Shown piece after piece: positions 1 to 7,847 of a stretch of 64,000 bases of DNA (positions are counted from its first letter, which is position 1; each line of letters begins with the position of its first letter). This DNA is from Crossiella sp. S99.2 (lineage in GTDB: Bacteria > Actinomycetota > Actinomycetes > Mycobacteriales > Pseudonocardiaceae), in the NCBI RefSeq assembly GCF_023094165.1, contig NZ_JALMDK010000001.1, positions 1 to 64,000 of the forward strand, read 5' to 3'. A program made the translations under genes and the position numbers. The notes beneath the pieces were generated by a model, which saw nothing but the letters and a program-made list of their open reading frames with translations, made no database searches and was not told the DNA's origin.

Positions 1-113
1 CCCGGTGCGATACCGGGCACAGACCCTCGCTGCCTAGACTCTCAGTTACCGAGTCCAACTTCCGGGGAGCAGTTCACCGGGAAACTCCGGCGGGGGCCTT
101 CTTCGTTGCTGGG

Positions 114-1268
114 TCAGGCCGTTTCGGCCTTGGACAGCTCGTACTTGAGCAGGTCGTCGAAGGTGAACGTGCCGGTGGGCTGGTCGTTCTTGCCCAGCAG
201 GTACAGCCGCTTCACCGCGACCAGGATGCCCTCGGCCACCACGTCCCGGAAGGCCGGATCGAGCAGGCGGCGGCGGTCCTCCGGGTTGGTCAGGTAACCG
301 GTCTCCACCCGGACCGCGGTGCAGCGGGTCAGCCGCAGCGAGTCCCAGGTCTTGGGGTGGGTGCCGCAGTCCAGCATGCCGGTGCGGGCGGTCAGCTCGC
401 GCTGGATGAACCCGGCCAGGGCCTCACCGACGGTGGAGCTGGTGCCGTGGCCACTGCTGCCGAAGTGGAAGGTGGCCACGCCGCGGGCGTGCGGGGAGGC
501 GTTCGCGTCGGAGTGCAGGGACAGGAACAGGTCCGCGTTGGCGTTGTTGGCGAACTGGGCGCGGTCGGACTCCGGCGGGCACACCTGCGGACCTCTGGAG
601 AGCAGGGCCTCCATGCCGGTGGCCACCATCCGGCCCTCCAGCCGCCTGGCCAGGTCCCACATCAGGTCGGCCTCGGCCACCCCGTCCACCACGATGCCCC
701 GGTCGCCGCCACCGTGACCGGGGTCGATCACGATCCGCTTGCCGGACAGGCGCGGGCCGGACCGGTGCAGGTGTTCCTGCTCACGCAGGAAGACCGGACG
801 GCCACCGCGGACCTTGGGCGCGAGCTGGCGCAGCGCGCGCAGCGTGCCGGGTCCGCACATGCCGTCCACGGCCAGGCCGTAGTCGCGCTGGAAGTTGCGC
901 AGCGCGTGCTCGGTCTGGTGGCCGAAGAGACCGTCCGCGCGGCCGGCGTTGAAGCCCAGCTCCAGCAGTCGCTGCTGCAGCGTGAGCACGTCGTCGCCGC
1001 TCATCGGCTGGGAGATCAGGTAGGCGAGGTTGCGGTCACCGAGCTGCCAGCGGGCATCGGTGAGCGCGCGGTAGGTGTTGGGGCCGACGATGCCGTCCGT
1101 GATCAGCCCGCGTTGCTGCTGGAAAGAGCGGACTGCGTGCTCGACCTCGCCATCGAAGTTCGTGGGCCTGGCGTGGCCGTTGGTGGCCGGTAGCAGCCCC
1201 AGCTTCACGAGAGTCGCCCGGATCTCGGCGACGGCTGGACCGTCATCACCCCGGCGGAGCAGCAGCAT
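114..1268 (-). CDS. cwlM: CwlM-like N-acetylmuramoyl-L-alanine amidase family regulator of peptidoglycan synthesis
   Basis: The 384-residue product has two peptidoglycan-binding domains (about residues 1-75 and 88-150) followed by an Amidase_3 domain. The zinc-ligand pattern is present: H185 in DPGHGG, E199 in VAEAD and H252 in SLHSD. There is no signal peptide, as in mycobacterial CwlM, which acts in the cytoplasm as a PknB-phosphorylated activator of MurA rather than as an autolysin. The C-terminal TGTFTFDDLL segment carries Thr residues where CwlM is phosphorylated in mycobacteria; equivalence here is inference. I chose the ATG at 1268, with GAGGGG just upstream, because the first peptidoglycan-binding domain begins there; the frame stays open to 1439 but that extension does not look like protein. 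It is the last gene of the trxB-trxA-cwlM cluster, separated from trxA by a structured gap. Confidence 0.88.
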   Translation of the reverse strand: MLLLRRGDDGPAVAEIRATLVKLGLLPATNGHARPTNFDGEVEHAVRSFQQQRGLITDGIVGPNTYRALTDARWQLGDRNLAYLISQPMSGDDVLTLQQRLLELGFNAGRADGLFGHQTEHALRNFQRDYGLAVDGMCGPGTLRALRQLAPKVRGGRPVFLREQEHLHRSGPRLSGKRIVIDPGHGGGDRGIVVDGVAEADLMWDLARRLEGRMVATGMEALLSRGPQVCPPESDRAQFANNANADLFLSLHSDANASPHARGVATFHFGSSGHGTSSTVGEALAGFIQRELTARTGMLDCGTHPKTWDSLRLTRCTAVRVETGYLTNPEDRRRLLDPAFRDVVAEGILVAVKRLYLLGKNDQPTGTFTFDDLLKYELSKAETA

Positions 1269-1389
1269 GCACCCCTCGCATGACTCGGGCGCCGGAAAAT
1301 CATTTCGGCGCACAGTTAGAGACGTCCTATTGTGCCTTGCGGTCCGAGCAGCCACGTGCGGGGCTACTCCCAGCAGTCGTTCGGCCACC

Positions 1390-1475
1390 AAAAAGCACAA
1401 CCCCGGATCTCGGATCCGTCGTCCTGGTGGCAGAACCACTCATCAGGATGACGAAGAACCGCGAACCGGGGTTGC
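1390..1475 (-). terminator. Long structured terminator or leader RNA between trxA and cwlM
   Basis: On the minus strand an outer stem GCAACCCCGG (1475-1466) pairs with CCGGGGTTGT (406-397 of the 1 kb block, i.e. 1406-1397). An inner arm CGTCATCCTG pairs with CAGGACGACG with one mismatch, capped by GTGG/CCAC. The RNA then runs into TTTTT (1394-1390). It is either the trxA terminator or the end of a cis-regulatory leader for cwlM, whose start lies 120 bases further on. The rest of the 299-base gap (1269-1567) holds no gene; a second short inverted repeat, AGGTTCACCT, lies near 1501-1511. Confidence 0.55.
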
Positions 1476-1567
1476 ACGATCCAGCAGGGGACTTTACGCC
1501 AGGTTCACCTGAACTGACTCATCGCACAGGTCAGGGCACGAGCGCGGGGTCCGGCATAGGACTTAGA

Positions 1568-1903
1568 TCACGTCGCCGGGATGACGTCGGCGAGGTCGTT
1601 CAGGATGGCCGCCTTCGGCTTGGCGCCCACGATCGTCTTCACCGGCTTGCCGCCCTGGAAGAGCATCATGGTCGGCACCGACATGATCTGGTAGTCCCGC
1701 GCGGTCGACGGGTTGGCGTCGATGTCGAGCTTGACGATGGTGATCTTGTCGGCGTGCTCGCCGGCGATCTCGTCGAGCACCGGGGCGACCATCTTGCACG
1801 GTCCACACCAGGTCGCCCAGAAGTCCACCAGCACTGGCTTCTCGCTCTGCAGGACGTCCTCGACGAAAGTCGCGTCGGACACGACCTTGGTGTTGTTGCC
1901 CAT
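1568..1903 (-). CDS. trxA: Thioredoxin
   Basis: This 111-residue protein is a standard-length cytoplasmic thioredoxin that reduces protein disulfides using electrons from TrxB. The active site WCGPC is at residues 32-36 and the cis-proline region SVPTMM is present. The ATG at 1903 follows AAGGAG at good spacing; the open frame upstream to 2035 overlaps trxB and is not used. It lies 46 bases downstream of trxB, so the two are almost certainly co-transcribed from the SigR/SigH-type promoter in front of trxB. Confidence 0.95.
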   Translation of the reverse strand: MGNNTKVVSDATFVEDVLQSEKPVLVDFWATWCGPCKMVAPVLDEIAGEHADKITIVKLDIDANPSTARDYQIMSVPTMMLFQGGKPVKTIVGAKPKAAILNDLADVIPAT

Positions 1904-1949
1904 CGTCACTCCTTGGTTGGGGGGCAGGTGATTCGGGTCTGCGGGGTGC

Positions 1950-2918
1950 TCAGTGGCTCGCGGCCGCGGCGACGGTCTCCGGCTCGGCTGCTTCCTGCCG
2001 GGCCAGCCAGCGCTCGGCGTCCATGGCCGCGGCACAGCCGGAACCCGCGGCGGTGATCGCCTGGCGGTAGGTGTGGTCGACCAGGTCGCCAGCGGCGAAC
2101 ACGCCGTCGAGGTTGGTGGCGGTGCCGGGCGCGGCGACCTGCACGTAGCCCTCGTCGTCGGTGGTGATCTGGCCCTTGACCAGCGCCGAGCGCGGGTCGT
2201 GGCCGACCGCGACGAAGAAGCCGGTCAGCGGCAGCACGGTCTCCTCGCCGGTGACGGTGCTCTGCACCCGCACGCCGGTGACGGAGGTCTCCCCGAGCAC
2301 CTCGGTGACCTTGGTGTCCAGCAGCCAGCGGATCTTCTCGTTGGCCTGGGCCCGCGCCAGCATGATCTTGGAGGCGCGGAACTCCTGCCGCCGGTGGATG
2401 ATCGTCACCGACCGGGCGAACCGGGTCAGGAAGGTGGCCTCCTCCATCGCGGAGTCGCCACCGCCGATCACCGCGATGTCCTGGTCCCGGAAGAAGAATC
2501 CGTCGCAGGTGGCGCAGGCGGACACGCCGCGGCCGAGCAGGCGCTGCTCACCGGGCACGTCCAGGTAGCGGGCGGCCGCGCCCATGGCCAGCACCACGGC
2601 CTTGGCCTGGTAGGTGACCCCGTTCGCGGTGACCGTCTTGACCGGCCCGGACAGGTCGACGGACTCGACGTCCTCGGCCCGCAGCTCGGCGCCGAAGCGC
2701 TCGGCCTGGGCGCGCATCTGCTCCATCAGGTCGGGACCCATGATCCCGTCCTTGAACCCCGGGTAGTTCTCCACCTCGGTGGTGGTCATCAGCGCGCCGC
2801 CGAACTGGGTGCCCTCGAAGATCAGGGGGTTGAGCTGCGCCCGCGCCGCGTAGGTGGCCGCGGTGTATCCCGCTGGGCCGGAGCCCACCACGATCAGGTT
2901 TCGTACCTGCGATGACAC
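1950..2918 (-). CDS. trxB: Thioredoxin-disulfide reductase
   Basis: This FAD/NADPH-dependent reductase of thioredoxin is 322 residues, normal for the low-molecular-weight class. The FAD site GSGPAGY is at residues 12-18, the redox-active CATC at 135-138, and the NADPH-binding [10 protein letters not shown] around 152-161. The C-terminal FAD motif (FAAGDLVD) is also present. The GTG start at 2918 is preceded by GGAGGT. The gene heads the trxB-trxA unit and has a probable disulfide-stress promoter about 50 bases upstream. Gene order sigM/anti-sigma/trxB/trxA/cwlM matches the oriC-proximal cluster of mycobacteria. Confidence 0.96.
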   Translation of the reverse strand: MSSQVRNLIVVGSGPAGYTAATYAARAQLNPLIFEGTQFGGALMTTTEVENYPGFKDGIMGPDLMEQMRAQAERFGAELRAEDVESVDLSGPVKTVTANGVTYQAKAVVLAMGAAARYLDVPGEQRLLGRGVSACATCDGFFFRDQDIAVIGGGDSAMEEATFLTRFARSVTIIHRRQEFRASKIMLARAQANEKIRWLLDTKVTEVLGETSVTGVRVQSTVTGEETVLPLTGFFVAVGHDPRSALVKGQITTDDEGYVQVAAPGTATNLDGVFAAGDLVDHTYRQAITAAGSGCAAAMDAERWLARQEAAEPETVAAAASH

Positions 2919-2968
2919 CTGGGGACCTCCGTGCCCTGAGTCGACGTATGCCGGCTTCGTACCGGCAC

Positions 2969-2995
2969 AACGCGATCCTAGGTGCGGCTGTTCCC
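2969..2995 (-). promoter_or_regulatory. SigR/SigH-type promoter of trxBA
   Basis: On the minus strand GGGAAC (2995-2990) is followed after 18 bases by GTT (2971-2969). Read the mycobacterial way it is GGAACA, 16 bases, CGTT. Both match the known consensus for SigR (Streptomyces) and SigH (mycobacteria), the thiol-stress ECF sigma factors that control trxBA in those genera. Confidence 0.65.
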
Positions 2996-3020
2996 AGGTG
3001 ACTCCGACGTCACACCTGAA

Positions 3021-3854
3021 CTACTTGCCGACCGTGATGTCCTTCAGCAGCGAGGGGCTCTCCGCCGAGCAGTCCGGGCCGACGACCAGGATCCTGGTCC
3101 GCCCGGGAACGGTGGTGAGCACCACCATCAGCACGCCCGGCTTGCCGTCCAGGGTGACCCGGCGACCGGCGATCGCGTCCTGGCCGGCCGGCACCTTGTG
3201 CGCGGCCAGGCAGGTCTTCCGCTTGGCCGGATCGCTCAGCGGGCCGAAGTCCTTGGCGCCGCCGACGCCCGGGGGCACCGCCTTGCCGTCCAGGTCCGAA
3301 CCCTTCAGCGCCAGCACCCCGTCCTCCGGGGTGGATGGGCTGGTCACGCCGCTGGTGGGCTGCGCGGTGCCGACGGTGGGCTGCTGACCCGGCAGCGTGG
3401 CGAAGATCAGGCCGGTGGCCGCGGCCAGGCCGACCACCGCGCCGATGCCCCAGCCGATGGTCTTGTTGCGCCTGCGGCGGGCGGACGCAAGGTCGACCAC
3501 CTGGGCCATGGGCTGCGGCTGCGGTGGCTCCTGGTGGAACTGTGGGGGTGCGGGCGGGGCCAGCTGGGCCGCGCCGGGGCGGGCGGCCATGGCCAGCCGC
3601 ACCTCGTTCTCGATCGCCGCCTCGATCCGGCTCGCCACGTGCTCGGGCATGCGCAGCGGGGGCAGGGCGGCGAGTTCGGCCTGCGTCTCATCCAGCGCGG
3701 CCAGGATCTCCCGCGCCTGTGGGTCAGCCTCGATCCTGGGCCGCAGGTGCGCGGCCACAGCGGGGTCCAGGACCCCGGCGTGCAGATCGGCGATGAGATC
3801 AACAGACCACGGCGGGCCGTCCGGCACACCGGGCCGGCGCTCGTTGGTGGTCAT
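3021..3854 (-). CDS. Anti-sigma factor partner of SigM
   Basis: This 277-residue protein starts within the stop codon of sigM (ATGA overlap at 3851-3854), the usual layout of an ECF sigma factor and its anti-sigma factor. The N-terminal cytoplasmic region (about 1-130) is helical and charged, and includes a proline-rich stretch. A single membrane segment follows (about 134-155, after an RRRRNK stop-transfer cluster), and then an extracytoplasmic domain of about 115 residues. It corresponds in position to the mycobacterial anti-SigM protein Rv3912. No zinc-binding HxxxCxxC motif is visible in the N-terminal part. Confidence 0.8.
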   Translation of the reverse strand: MTTNERRPGVPDGPPWSVDLIADLHAGVLDPAVAAHLRPRIEADPQAREILAALDETQAELAALPPLRMPEHVASRIEAAIENEVRLAMAARPGAAQLAPPAPPQFHQEPPQPQPMAQVVDLASARRRRNKTIGWGIGAVVGLAAATGLIFATLPGQQPTVGTAQPTSGVTSPSTPEDGVLALKGSDLDGKAVPPGVGGAKDFGPLSDPAKRKTCLAAHKVPAGQDAIAGRRVTLDGKPGVLMVVLTTVPGRTRILVVGPDCSAESPSLLKDITVGK

Positions 3855-4468
3855 CGTCCCTCCCGTGGACGCCGCGGTGCCATTGCTCCAGCGTCAGGTG
3901 AGACGTTCGCACTTGCATCGGGGTTCCGCAGGTGCCCGAGAAGTTTCGCCAGCTTCGCCCTACCGCGAGCACATCTGCTCTTCACGGTACCTTCGGCGAT
4001 TCCCAGGATCTGCGCGGACTCGGCTACCGAGTATCCCTGCACATCCACCAGGATGATCGGCGCGCGCTGCTCCTCCGGCAGCTCGGCGAGGGCGTCCTGG
4101 ACGGCCAGCGAGGTGACCCGCTCGTCCATCACGTCCCTGGGCGCCACCGGTTCGCGGTGCGGCTCCTCGGGCATCGGCACGGTCGGCCGGGCCTGACGGC
4201 GCCTCACCCGGTCGAGGCATGCGTTCACCACGATCCGGTGCAACCAGGTGGAGACCTGTGACTCGGCGCGGAAGGAGGCCGCGGCGCGGAAGGCGGAGAT
4301 GAACGCCTCCTGCAGCGCGTCGGCCGCTTCCTCCGGATCACGCAATGTCCGCAGGGCCACCGCCCACATGCGATCCCGGTGACGCCGCACAAGTTCGGTG
4401 AACGCGTGTGGGTCGCCGGCAGCATGGGCCGCTATGAGGTCCCCGTCCGAGCTAGCCGCGGCTGTCAC
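3851..4468 (-). CDS. sigM: ECF RNA polymerase sigma factor SigM
   Basis: The 205-residue ECF sigma factor has region 2 (about residues 20-90, with RDRMWAVALRTLRDPEEAADALQ-type helices) and region 4 (about 130-185, ending in the GTVKSR recognition helix). Position next to trxB and murJ and the downstream anti-sigma gene identify it as the SigM group. The GTG at 4468 has a TATTCT -10-like hexamer (4481-4476) seven bases upstream and no Shine-Dalgarno, so the mRNA is probably leaderless. A 44-base gap separates it from the pseudokinase gene. Confidence 0.92.
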   Translation of the reverse strand: MTAAASSDGDLIAAHAAGDPHAFTELVRRHRDRMWAVALRTLRDPEEAADALQEAFISAFRAAASFRAESQVSTWLHRIVVNACLDRVRRRQARPTVPMPEEPHREPVAPRDVMDERVTSLAVQDALAELPEEQRAPIILVDVQGYSVAESAQILGIAEGTVKSRCARGRAKLAKLLGHLRNPDASANVSPDAGAMAPRRPREGR

Positions 4469-4512
4469 GCGGCAGAGAATAGCGTCAGCTCATCCGTGCC
4501 TATGACGGGCGT

Positions 4513-6105
4513 TCACCCGGCACGGACGAAGGTCAGTTCGGACAGCTCGGAGACGTTGCGGTCGCCGCTGCCACCCAGACCGGTGATCCACAGCAACACG
4601 AACTTCGTGGCGTCACCGGCTTCCAGGCTGATCTCGGTGTCGCCCTTCTGCAGGGTCCCGGTGCCCAGCACCGTGGTCTCGTCCAGATCGGCGCTGCCCG
4701 AGGGCGCGCTGCGCACCTCGATCTTGGTGCCGCCGCTCGGCGAGTCGATGACGACCTTGGCCAGCTTGGCTGCCTCGGCCAGGGTGATCATGATGCCCAC
4801 GCCCGGCTTGCCCCTGGGGAACTGCTGGCGGTAGGTCATGGTCTTCCAGGTCGAGCGCGGATCGCCGTCGACCACCCGCTTGATCCGGTGCGGGTTGTCC
4901 GGCTCGCCCTGCACGTTGTAGACGTTCACGCTGGCCACGTCGACGGTGCCACCGGCCTGGGGCTGCTCGCTGGTGGGCGTGCTCGGCTGGGTGCTGCTGG
5001 TCTGACCCGGTGGCGGGGGCGTGGTGGGCGTGAGCGCCACGGTGGGGCCGGACCGGGTCTCCGGGGTGGAGAACATGCCGATCACCGACAGTCCGGCCCA
5101 GGCGAGGATGCCCGCGGTGGCCATGGTCAGCAGCGTCATGCCGACGGCGAGCTTGCGCCGCCTGCTCTTCTCGTCCCGCTTGTCGTCCTCGTCGGTGGCC
5201 AGCGCCGGGTAGGACTCGGTGAGCGCGGCCTCCTGGGCGCGCAGCGCGGCGGCCTCGGCCTCGGCGGCCGCGGTGTGCTCGAGCACCCGCAGGATGGCCG
5301 CGCCGGTGCGCAGGCCGCCGACGCTGGTGTCCTCCAGGCTGCGCACGGCGACCGTGGACAGCTCGTGCGGCACGGCCGGGTGCAGGGTCTGCGGGGAGAC
5401 CACGGTGCCGTCCGGGCCGGTGGGTGCCGAGGGCAGGCCGATGGGGCCGCCGTCCAGGGCCCAGCGGCAGGTCAGCATCAGGTACAGGGTGGCGCCGAGT
5501 CCGCGGACGTCCTCGCGGGCGGTCACCTCGGCCCTGGGGCCGGGGAAGGCCAGCCGCAGCTTGCCGTCCGGGGTGACCCGCAGCCGCTGCGGGTGGTCAA
5601 CGCCCAGCACCAGGCCGGCGTGGTGCGCGGTCTCCACCGCGGCGGCCAGCGGCTCCAGCAGCCGGGAGGCGGTGCCCGAGGGCAGCGGGCCCTCGGTGAT
5701 CAGGTCCAGCAGATCGGTGCCCTGGGTCCACTCGGCCACCACGATGCCGAACACGCCGTCCCGCGGGTTGACCCCTTGGCCGGGCCAGAGCACGTCCAGC
5801 GTCCGGGAGACGCCGGGGTGGGTGAAGCCCGCGGAGTGGGTGGCGCGTTCCAGGGTGCGCCGGGCACGGGCGGCGGTGCGCTCGTCCGAGGCGTCGCCGA
5901 GCAGCACGGTGAGAGCAACGTCACGTCCCAGCGCGTTGTCCCTGGCCCGCCAGAACTGGGCAGGGCCGCGCGGATCCTGACCCGCCAGTGACAACAGGCG
6001 GTAGCGGCCGTCACCGAGCGTCGCACCCGGAACGAAGGCGGCAGCACCTACCGCGCCGCCGGCTGGATTCCCGTGCGGCGCCGTGTAATCCGGCGTCCCA
6101 CTCAC
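4513..6105 (-). CDS. Membrane pseudokinase with extracellular discoidin-like domain (MurJ partner)
   Basis: This 530-residue protein has a protein-kinase-like domain (about residues 30-280) that has lost catalytic residues. The VAIK lysine is replaced (VALT, T66), the HRD loop reads GVDHPQ (168-173), and the DFG site reads AFPG (186-189). One membrane segment (about 319-344) follows, then a Pro/Thr-rich linker, then a C-terminal domain (about 385-530) resembling the galactose-binding/discoidin fold. In Mycobacterium tuberculosis the same two domains are fused to the C-terminus of MurJ (MviN, Rv3910), where the phosphorylated pseudokinase recruits FhaA. Here it is a separate gene 89 bases downstream of murJ. 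The same function, gating lipid II export by PknB signalling, is inference. Confidence 0.82.
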   Translation of the reverse strand: MSGTPDYTAPHGNPAGGAVGAAAFVPGATLGDGRYRLLSLAGQDPRGPAQFWRARDNALGRDVALTVLLGDASDERTAARARRTLERATHSAGFTHPGVSRTLDVLWPGQGVNPRDGVFGIVVAEWTQGTDLLDLITEGPLPSGTASRLLEPLAAAVETAHHAGLVLGVDHPQRLRVTPDGKLRLAFPGPRAEVTAREDVRGLGATLYLMLTCRWALDGGPIGLPSAPTGPDGTVVSPQTLHPAVPHELSTVAVRSLEDTSVGGLRTGAAILRVLEHTAAAEAEAAALRAQEAALTESYPALATDEDDKRDEKSRRRKLAVGMTLLTMATAGILAWAGLSVIGMFSTPETRSGPTVALTPTTPPPPGQTSSTQPSTPTSEQPQAGGTVDVASVNVYNVQGEPDNPHRIKRVVDGDPRSTWKTMTYRQQFPRGKPGVGIMITLAEAAKLAKVVIDSPSGGTKIEVRSAPSGSADLDETTVLGTGTLQKGDTEISLEAGDATKFVLLWITGLGGSGDRNVSELSELTFVRAG

Positions 6106-6194
6106 CGAGCTTTCTCCCGTTCCGCACGTCGTCTACGGTCGCGACCCCTGACCGCGTGCTGGTGCTCCCGGTCGAGGGTACGGGAAGCCGGGCG

Positions 6195-7847
6195 TCAACG
6201 GCGGCGCAAAAGTCGGGTGATCCGTGACATTGCCGGATTCAGTTCCGTCACCTTGAGTAGCATCATCGAGCCGAACGCGACGGCCAGTCCGAGGATGCTC
6301 CCGACAATCAGGACGATCCAGGCGATCAGCCGGGGTGAGGTGCCGATCGGGGCGAACTCCAGCGTCGCGGTGTGCACCAGGACCACGCTCAGCGCGCCCA
6401 GCAGCGAGCCCACCAGGGACAGGCCGAAGGTGCGGCCCAGCCGCCCGGACTCCAGCCTGCCGAGCCGGACCCGCAGCCAGATGTTGCCGGCCACCGCGCC
6501 CACCAGGAACGACATCGAGTTCACGAAGGCGAGGCCGAGCACCATGGTGTGCGGGTCGAGCACCTGCACGCACAGGATGGACAGGCCGATCTTCACCGCC
6601 ACCGTGACCAGCTGCAGCATGGCCGGGGTGCGGGCGTCCTTCATCGCGTAGAACACCCGCAGCTGCATCATGGTGATCGCGTAGGGCACCAGCCCGAACG
6701 CGGAGACCGCCAGCGTGGTGCCGATCTGCTGGGCGCTGGAGAGGGTGTTGGCGCCGTAGAAGAACAGCGCGACGCCGAGCTGGCTGCCGAGCACGGTCAT
6801 GCCGGCGCTCAGCGGCAGCAGCATGGTGGTCAGCAGGCGGCTGCCCAGGGACAGGTCGGCGACCACCCCGCGCACGTTGTTGTCCGCGGCCGCCTTGCTC
6901 ATCCGCGGCATGATCGCGGTGAGCAGGGAGAAGCCGAGGATGCCGTAGGGCAGCTGGAAGAGCTGCCAGGCCAGGTTGTACGAGGTCATGCTGCCGGGCA
7001 GCGCGGCGGTGGCGATCCGGGTGACCACGATGACGCCGACCAGGCCGAGCACCACGTAGACCAGCATCCACAGCGCCAGGCCGCCGAACTCGGTGAGCCT
7101 GCGATCCCAGCCCCAGCGCCACTTGAACCTGATCCCGGCCCGGCGCATCGCGGGCAGCACCACCAGCGACTGCACCACGATGCCCAGCGTGGTGCCGATT
7201 CCCAGCACCAGCAGTTTCGGGTCGCTCATGGCCAGCGGGTTGATCGTCGGGTCGCCAGGGACCAGCAGGTACACCCCGAGGGTGACCAGCACGACCAGGT
7301 TGTTGAACACCGGCGCCCAGGCGGGCAGGCCGAACACGCCGCGGGCGTTGAGGATCGCGGTGAACAGCGCGCCGAGGCCGAAGAAGAGGATCTCCGGCAG
7401 CAGCAGGAAGGCGAAGGCGGTGACCAGGTCCGGCCGGGCCTTGCTGGTGCTGCTGCCGTCGACGTAGATGGTGGTCAGCAGCGGGGCGGCCAGCACCATC
7501 ACCACGGTGGCCACCAGCAGGATCACCGGCGCCATGGTCAGCAGGCGCTGGGTGTACGCCTCGCCGCCGTCCTCGTCCTCTTTCTCCGCCCGCACCAGCA
7601 GCGGCACGATGATGCTGCTCAGCACGCCGCCCAGGAGCAGCTCGTAGACCTGCAGCGGGATGGTCATGCCGACCTGGTACGAGTCGGTGATCACGCCGGA
7701 GCCGACCACCACCACGAGCACGATCCGGGACAGGAATCCGGTGATCCGGCTGGCCAGGGTGGCGATCGCCATCGAGCCGCTGGCCTTGGCCAGCGAGGGT
7801 TGGGCCTTGGCCGGGGCCGGCTTGTCCATCTGCCTCGTCTCGCTCAC
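6195..7847 (-). CDS. murJ: Lipid II flippase MurJ (MviN)
   Basis: The 550-residue product has about 14 hydrophobic helices and the MurJ/MviN family pattern (N-terminal ASRITGFLSRI, internal SYQVGMTIPLQVYELLLGG). MurJ flips lipid II across the membrane for peptidoglycan assembly. I use the GTG at 7847: it overlaps the upstream stop as GTGA and has AGGAG at suitable spacing; an ATG at 7829 is the alternative. The frame is open far upstream to 9284, but that stretch is antisense-type noise inside the DUF6049 gene. Unlike the mycobacterial protein it stops after the membrane domain; the pseudokinase part is the next gene. Confidence 0.93.
   Translation of the reverse strand: MSETRQMDKPAPAKAQPSLAKASGSMAIATLASRITGFLSRIVLVVVVGSGVITDSYQVGMTIPLQVYELLLGGVLSSIIVPLLVRAEKEDEDGGEAYTQRLLTMAPVILLVATVVMVLAAPLLTTIYVDGSSTSKARPDLVTAFAFLLLPEILFFGLGALFTAILNARGVFGLPAWAPVFNNLVVLVTLGVYLLVPGDPTINPLAMSDPKLLVLGIGTTLGIVVQSLVVLPAMRRAGIRFKWRWGWDRRLTEFGGLALWMLVYVVLGLVGVIVVTRIATAALPGSMTSYNLAWQLFQLPYGILGFSLLTAIMPRMSKAAADNNVRGVVADLSLGSRLLTTMLLPLSAGMTVLGSQLGVALFFYGANTLSSAQQIGTTLAVSAFGLVPYAITMMQLRVFYAMKDARTPAMLQLVTVAVKIGLSILCVQVLDPHTMVLGLAFVNSMSFLVGAVAGNIWLRVRLGRLESGRLGRTFGLSLVGSLLGALSVVLVHTATLEFAPIGTSPRLIAWIVLIVGSILGLAVAFGSMMLLKVTELNPAMSRITRLLRRR

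Noticed and set aside
1269..1567. c-di-AMP (ydaO-type) riboswitch before cwlM
   Set aside because: Considered because such riboswitches precede cell-wall hydrolase genes, but I could not match the conserved sequence blocks; reported only as an unassigned structure.
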